Source: Candidatus Kuenenia stuttgartensis
GTDB lineage: Bacteria > Planctomycetota > Planctomycetia > Isosphaerales > Isosphaeraceae
Assembly: GCA_945872325.1 (NCBI GenBank)
Contig: CAMBZY010000078.1
Span: 1-9,541, forward strand
DNA length: 9,541 nucleotides
Direction: 5' to 3'
The position numbers and the translations under genes are program-made. Every line of letters starts with the position of its first letter. Position 1 is the stretch's first letter. Under the pieces are notes generated by a model. It did no database searches. It was not told where the DNA came from and was given only the letters and a program-made list of their open reading frames with translations. Below are positions 6,121-9,541 of this stretch, one piece after another.

Positions 6121-7378
6121 CCTTGGCCGCTGGATCATCGCACAGGACAAACGCTCGCAAGACCTGAGCTGTTGCAATATAAGTGATATAGTGCTGAGTG
6201 GTTTTGTACAACGATTTCATCCACCATCGGCCACTCGCCCTCTGACTCTTTTTCAGCCAGATGAGACCTTTTTGGATCCGAATATCACTTGCCGGAATAC
6301 CATGCTCACGCATCGTCACAATCGCAAAAGCGGTCATATAGGCATCACTGGATGGGTCGGCCGCATCCGGCTCACTCTCGATCAGCTTGATGTTTTCTGG
6401 GGTAATATTTTCGCCCCAACGACTGGCTGAACTCATGGTGCGGGTGGACCATCCGCCATCAGGTTTCTGGTGTTTTGTGAGAAGAGTTAAAGCGGTTTCC
6501 ACTTCCGGACTTGTGACGAGATCTGGCATCAGGTTGTGCAATTGCAATTTCTGAATGCGTTCGTAATCATTTCTGGGTTGATATTTCTTTAATCCGGTTT
6601 TAAGCAGGTCGACCTGCTTGAGTAGCTTTTCATCTTTAAGGGATTGGAGCCATCCGGGAGCTGACAATGTGGCACGAAGCGCCTCAAGGCCGAGTTCAAA
6701 ATCGGTTGTAATATAGGGGATTTCCACTTTTGTCGAGGTCGTCCAGAGTCCGTCCTCAGACTGGCGTGCGAACATGTCTTTCAAAGACTTTTCGGTATCA
6801 ATGGATAACTTGTTGGTCACAAATCGATCCCATTGAGCGAGTCCGAGAGTTCTCCAGATGGAAAATATTACATCGGGATAGACTTTGACACCGTTCTTTT
6901 CAGTGGCAACAGGGGCTGCATCGGGGACCGAATTTGCAAACCCGTCACGAACTTCCTGCTTTGGAGGTCCGAATCGTGAGGTGAGCTGTGTCCGCTCTGC
7001 CAGATAAACACCTGTGGAGTGGCATGCCACGCATTTGCGTTCGCGAGTCCATGCCAATGCACCGTCGTCAAGGTACTTCAAGGCGGTTTGAAACGCTTTG
7101 CCATTAAACTCGCCCATCATTGGCTCATCAGCCGTGGCGGACGGAATTTGAATCTCTCCGGATTTATACTGCCAGGCAGGTTTGGTCGTCTGAGCGATCG
7201 CATTTTCGACCGATCCTGCATGAATACTGATCGTCAGTGCGAACAGGATTCGGAATACTTTTTTACTATGATGAGCGGGCATTGGTTGCAACTTCTTTTG
7301 GGGTATTGGCGAACGGAAATTTGCAGGGTTTTGTAGAGTGAGCTGGCTCAAAAGTTGGCGTGTAGCTGTGTTGGTCAT
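6104..7378 (-). CDS. Secreted c-type heme-motif protein with squalene-cyclase-like alpha-toroid repeats
   Basis: A protein of 424 aa. Residues about 39-63 look like an export signal (KK, then a hydrophobic core, then AIAQ). CVACH at 116-120 is a covalent heme c attachment motif. The rest is alpha-helical with three QW-type turns, QSEDGLW (206-212), QKPDGGW (304-310) and QRASGRW (379-385), as in the alpha/alpha toroid of squalene-hopene cyclases and prenyltransferases. The DxDD catalytic motif of cyclases is not visible, so terpene cyclisation is doubtful; a periplasmic electron-transfer or binding role is more likely. Start choice is uncertain. ATG 7378 overlaps the previous stop as ATGA and has GAGG with 7-nt spacing, but gives a long n-region before the signal. 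ATG 7282 (328 aa) gives an ordinary signal peptide but only a weak AGAAG site. Probably co-translated with the glycosidase-like gene. Confidence 0.9.
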   Translation of the reverse strand: MTNTATRQLLSQLTLQNPANFRSPIPQKKLQPMPAHHSKKVFRILFALTISIHAGSVENAIAQTTKPAWQYKSGEIQIPSATADEPMMGEFNGKAFQTALKYLDDGALAWTRERKCVACHSTGVYLAERTQLTSRFGPPKQEVRDGFANSVPDAAPVATEKNGVKVYPDVIFSIWRTLGLAQWDRFVTNKLSIDTEKSLKDMFARQSEDGLWTTSTKVEIPYITTDFELGLEALRATLSAPGWLQSLKDEKLLKQVDLLKTGLKKYQPRNDYERIQKLQLHNLMPDLVTSPEVETALTLLTKHQKPDGGWSTRTMSSASRWGENITPENIKLIESEPDAADPSSDAYMTAFAIVTMREHGIPASDIRIQKGLIWLKKSQRASGRWWMKSLYKTTQHYITYIATAQVLRAFVLCDDPAAKAQDSK

Positions 7379-8532
7379 TTTTCAGCCTCATAAATATGCA
7401 CGCCATAACCGATGAATTGGTCAGTCCATTGGCCGTCGTGCGTTACAATCGAACGATTTTCGCCAATCACTTTGACCTTCTTAACGGATTTGTCCTGAAG
7501 TTTTATGAGGACATCAGATTTTGAATCACGCATGGAGGCTGCAAATATGTAGGTTTTATCTGCATGCTGCTTCACCATAAAATCAATAGGAATCTCTCGA
7601 CCCAATGATTCTACCGATGCGAGATGATTCACATCAGGCTGATTTAAAACGGGGGCTAACTGGTGAATCTGTTGGTTGATTGATTTCACTTCGCGAGCCA
7701 TTTCCTGGTCAGCCAGTAGGCCTGCTTCAATGAATTTTGGTTTGAACTGGTGAGAAAAATAGATGATTCCTTTGGCCCCGTGGATTAATGCCATCCAGAC
7801 CTCAGATCGAACCTGAATCGGGCTTGGCTTGCGATTCAAGTTGTTGATTCGGGTGGTTTCAATGCAGCACCAGACCTGCTTGCTGTCGTCGGTCCAACTC
7901 CTCAATCGATCCACGCCTTTGGGAACATATTCAAGTTTACCAGCAATTTCTTTGTTTTCGTGTGCAGCTGGATAAATATCGAACGAGACAATATCGCCAC
8001 CCTTGGCATATTCTCGATAATCCTCAGGGTGATTCGTACGAACGCCTCGTCCATAATAACCATCCCATGCGACGCCTTGTCCTAAATTCAGAAGAATTGG
8101 GCGGTCAGGGTCGGCTTTGCGGATGCGATTGTAGTCCTCGATGATCTTTGAGGGGAGGATCGGTGGGCCGTAGCCTTTGCCCTGACCGAGAGACTGAGCG
8201 TTGTCAGGCTCGTCGCCGTGCATCCATCCAGCGATTGTTTTCCGGTCGAGAAATTTCAGGGAGCGTTCATTCTGGCCGCAAATCACTCGAATTCCAGACC
8301 TGTCAAGCTGGTTCAGCTGTTCTTCGGTCGGGCCTTTCCAGAGCCCAACATAAATGTTGATGCCGATCCCACCATAAGCTCTTGCATTTGAAGGATCCTG
8401 AAGCCAGACTCCTACTGGAAAAAAGTCGGACGAATGCTGTAAACCTTTTGAGGATGGTTCCGAGCCAGATGCAATAGACGAAATCGCCAAGAGCAGGGCA
8501 ATAGTTGCGAATCGGAGTAAATCTTGTTTCAT
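7375..8532 (-). CDS. Secreted TIM-barrel glycosidase-like protein
   Basis: A protein of 385 aa from the ATG at 8532. This start begins a clear signal peptide (MKQDLLRF, a hydrophobic core to about residue 20, then IASGSEP) and is preceded by GAGACGG. A longer reading frame upstream adds 96 residues that precede the signal and run into the neighbouring coding region. The mature part opens with FFPVGVW at 37-43 and continues with strand/helix alternation typical of a beta/alpha barrel. W103-x3-DEP (107-109) lies where the acid/base Glu of GH-A type barrels sits (E108), and WCCIE (221-225) offers E225 as a candidate nucleophile. FDIYP (184-188) and the GIIYFSH strand (256-261) also fit. About 295-385 forms a C-terminal beta-rich domain. 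Similarity to beta-galactosidase-like or DUF4434-type barrels is plausible, but I cannot assign a GH family or substrate. It overlaps the toroid gene by 4 nt. Confidence 0.9.
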   Translation of the reverse strand: MKQDLLRFATIALLLAISSIASGSEPSSKGLQHSSDFFPVGVWLQDPSNARAYGGIGINIYVGLWKGPTEEQLNQLDRSGIRVICGQNERSLKFLDRKTIAGWMHGDEPDNAQSLGQGKGYGPPILPSKIIEDYNRIRKADPDRPILLNLGQGVAWDGYYGRGVRTNHPEDYREYAKGGDIVSFDIYPAAHENKEIAGKLEYVPKGVDRLRSWTDDSKQVWCCIETTRINNLNRKPSPIQVRSEVWMALIHGAKGIIYFSHQFKPKFIEAGLLADQEMAREVKSINQQIHQLAPVLNQPDVNHLASVESLGREIPIDFMVKQHADKTYIFAASMRDSKSDVLIKLQDKSVKKVKVIGENRSIVTHDGQWTDQFIGYGVHIYEAEK

Positions 8533-8572
8533 GACCGTCTCGTGGAACAACCGGCACTTGTGAATGACCTTA

Positions 8573-8592
8573 TTTCGATGAGTATGTCGAAA
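8573..8592. promoter_or_regulatory. Inverted repeat TTTCGA-N8-TCGAAA, candidate operator or leader hairpin
   Basis: Perfect 6-bp arms at 8573-8578 and 8587-8592 are separated by 8 nt, giving a 20-bp symmetrical element 40 bp upstream of the glycosidase-like start. The size fits a homodimeric regulator site; a leader RNA hairpin is the alternative. Confidence 0.35.
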
Positions 8593-8609
8593 CCGGAGTG
8601 TAATGCAAG

Positions 8610-8637
8610 AGAATTCGTGATTGTTTACAAGAATTCT
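8610..8637. promoter_or_regulatory. Inverted repeat AGAATTC-N14-GAATTCT
   Basis: Perfect 7-bp arms at 8610-8616 and 8631-8637 are separated by 14 nt. Each arm contains the palindrome GAATTC, with centres 20 bp apart (about two helical turns). It lies 10 nt after the end of the small membrane protein gene and about 80 bp before the glycosidase-like start, so it may be an operator or a weak end-of-transcript hairpin. No U-run follows on the minus strand. Confidence 0.35.
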
Positions 8638-8647
8638 TCTGTTTCCG

Positions 8648-9289
8648 TTAGAATCCAGCGCTTTCAATGAACCTTTGAAAGATTGTGGACGACACAACAA
8701 AGCCACTGTAGATGGCGATCGAGTGATCGCTTTTTTGGCTGATGCCCGGAGAATCCAGAATCTGTGCTGTATCATGATTGGATAAATACAATAATCGAAA
8801 CGAGATCCAGATGCTGGCAATCAACCAGGCAAACTGGTCGAAACAGGCTTGCTGGGAAGTCAGAATTAGTACCCTGCCCAATGCTTGATTGAGATTCGAA
8901 ATATCCGTAGAAGGCGGATTTCTGAGCAAATGAATCGATGCCCAGAGCACCGACGCAGAAATATAAAATAAAAGGTAAAGGCTGATGATAATCCAGAGCC
9001 AGTGCCCGAACGACTTGTCTGCAAGTCTTTGACGCAGAGATAAATACAATCGTGATGTACCAAAAGTCAGCCCGAAGCCAGTTAAGGAGTGACCGATGAT
9101 CAACCTGGTCCAAACACTTGCAGGCGGATGATTTGCAAGCCTGAATTTCAATGACACTTCTTCGGTATGCATTTTTATGAGTGCGGCAGAGACCGCTATC
9201 GCCAGGATCAGCAGCATCATATCTGATACATTTGGCGCGATTTTCGGCGATGGTGCAGGATTATTTTCCACGTCTGGTTTGTTGTGCAT
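8648..9289 (-). CDS. Hypothetical membrane protein, four predicted helices
   Basis: A protein of 213 aa that I do not recognise. The first 22 residues are polar and Pro/Asn-rich. Hydrophobic segments follow near 23-40, 61-82, 97-120 and 148-170, with a polar loop at 122-137 and a polar C-terminal tail from about 170 with one more weak hydrophobic stretch (190-204). No catalytic motif, metal cluster or transporter signature is visible. ATG 9289 is the only sensible start, since the next Met residues (24, 25) fall inside the first helix, but no good ribosome binding site precedes it. It follows the partial upstream gene by 15 bp in the same direction, so the two are probably co-transcribed and may form one membrane complex. 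Compact multi-helix proteins beside a membrane-anchored partner are common in ABC-type exporter loci, but nothing here proves that role. Confidence 0.85.
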   Translation of the reverse strand: MHNKPDVENNPAPSPKIAPNVSDMMLLILAIAVSAALIKMHTEEVSLKFRLANHPPASVWTRLIIGHSLTGFGLTFGTSRLYLSLRQRLADKSFGHWLWIIISLYLLFYISASVLWASIHLLRNPPSTDISNLNQALGRVLILTSQQACFDQFAWLIASIWISFRLLYLSNHDTAQILDSPGISQKSDHSIAIYSGFVVSSTIFQRFIESAGF

Positions 9290-9304
9290 ATCAATATTGC
9301 AAAA

Positions 9305-9541
9305 TCAGACCGATTCACGGGCCTTCCACCATTTATAGCGGAATGCCACGAGTGTGACCAGATGGCAGATCAGGCTTATCAGGAGTGAAATTCCTAAGGA
9401 AATCACCCAGATTTGAACCTTTGCAAATGCCAAAGGTCGTTCGATTGGGGAAATGTCTGACCCTGTACTCGTCAGACGGTCGCCAACGATCGGCACGCTC
9501 AGGGCTGAGGCGTAAGGGCTTGGTGTCATAATCCAGCGCAG
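9305..9541 (-). CDS. C-terminal end of a membrane protein (5' end outside window)
   Basis: Seventy-eight codons to a TGA at 9307-9305 are visible, and the frame remains open to the window edge. An internal ATG at 9529 would give a 74-residue protein, but the preceding codons continue without a stop and there is no clear ribosome binding site, so a longer protein entering from outside is more likely. The visible part has a Pro/Ser-rich polar stretch and then one strong membrane helix (about 26 residues ending near LVTLVAF), closed by a basic tail (FRYKWWKARESV), which by the positive-inside rule would be cytoplasmic. This is a typical end for a membrane permease or anchored protein; a permease subunit is a guess. 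It lies 15 bp upstream of the 213-aa membrane protein gene. Confidence 0.75.
   Translation of the reverse strand: MRWIMTPSPYASALSVPIVGDRLTSTGSDISPIERPLAFAKVQIWVISLGISLLISLICHLVTLVAFRYKWWKARESV

Noticed and set aside
6040..6177. 46-residue N-terminal extension of the dehydrogenase
   Set aside because: It has no SDR character, overlaps the end of the toroid gene, and the normal SDR length starts at 6039.
6104..7378. True squalene-hopene cyclase
   Set aside because: The protein is much shorter than these cyclases, carries a heme motif and signal, and shows no DxDD motif; only the QW-type turns are shared.
8533..8820. 96-residue N-terminal extension of the glycosidase-like protein
   Set aside because: It would place a signal peptide in the middle of the protein and would overlap the membrane protein gene in another frame.
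8772..9113. Minus-strand reading frame of 113 residues overlapping the 213-aa membrane protein
   Set aside because: It is in another frame of the same strand, without a ribosome binding site, and the 213-residue frame has the clear membrane-helix pattern.
1..9541. tRNA, rRNA, CRISPR array, insertion sequence or phage genes
   Set aside because: No cloverleaf-like segment, no regularly spaced repeats, no transposase or integrase motifs were seen on either strand.

Overview
The window looks like chromosomal DNA from a planctomycete (order Planctomycetales or a close relative). The main reason is the pair at 2827-5237. It consists of an ECF-type sigma factor of the planctomycete-rich Sigma70_ECF (PF07638) type, overlapped by 4 nt by a membrane-anchored Ser/Thr protein kinase with the N-terminal region and C-terminal membrane block common in that phylum. 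The secreted heme-motif/alpha-toroid protein and the TIM-barrel glycosidase-like protein fit the same lineage. Base composition looks intermediate and even across the window. I see no tRNA, rRNA, insertion sequence, integrase, phage gene or CRISPR array.

Layout. (1) 1-2528, minus strand: one uninterrupted reading frame of 842 codons that leaves the window without a stop. It has an N-terminal zinc-ribbon-like cysteine cluster, a helical TPR-like middle, a Pro-rich linker and a very large polytopic membrane region. I do not recognise the family. (2) 2529-2826: a divergent control region of about 300 bp with a tandem 10-bp direct repeat and a small palindrome. (3) 2827-5237, plus strand: the ECF sigma factor and Ser/Thr kinase. 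(4) 5238-5274: a short convergent gap. (5) 5275-9541, minus strand: five co-directional genes. Read in the direction of transcription they are the C-terminal end of a membrane protein (partial at the window edge), a four-helix membrane protein, a secreted glycosidase-like TIM-barrel protein, a secreted CxxCH plus QW-repeat toroid protein (4-nt overlap with the previous gene), and an NAD-type short-chain dehydrogenase.

How the parts may work together. The sigma factor and kinase form a recognisable signalling unit: kinase activity probably controls the sigma factor or shared targets. The divergent Zn-ribbon/TPR/membrane protein is a candidate partner or target, but only by position. In the second cluster, the glycosidase-like protein and the toroid protein are probably co-translated and both exported, which suggests a shared envelope or periplasmic task; the cytoplasmic dehydrogenase follows after 64 bp. 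Inverted repeats upstream of the glycosidase-like gene and across the stop codon of the toroid gene suggest that expression within this cluster is not uniform. No gene here can be given a firm gene symbol.
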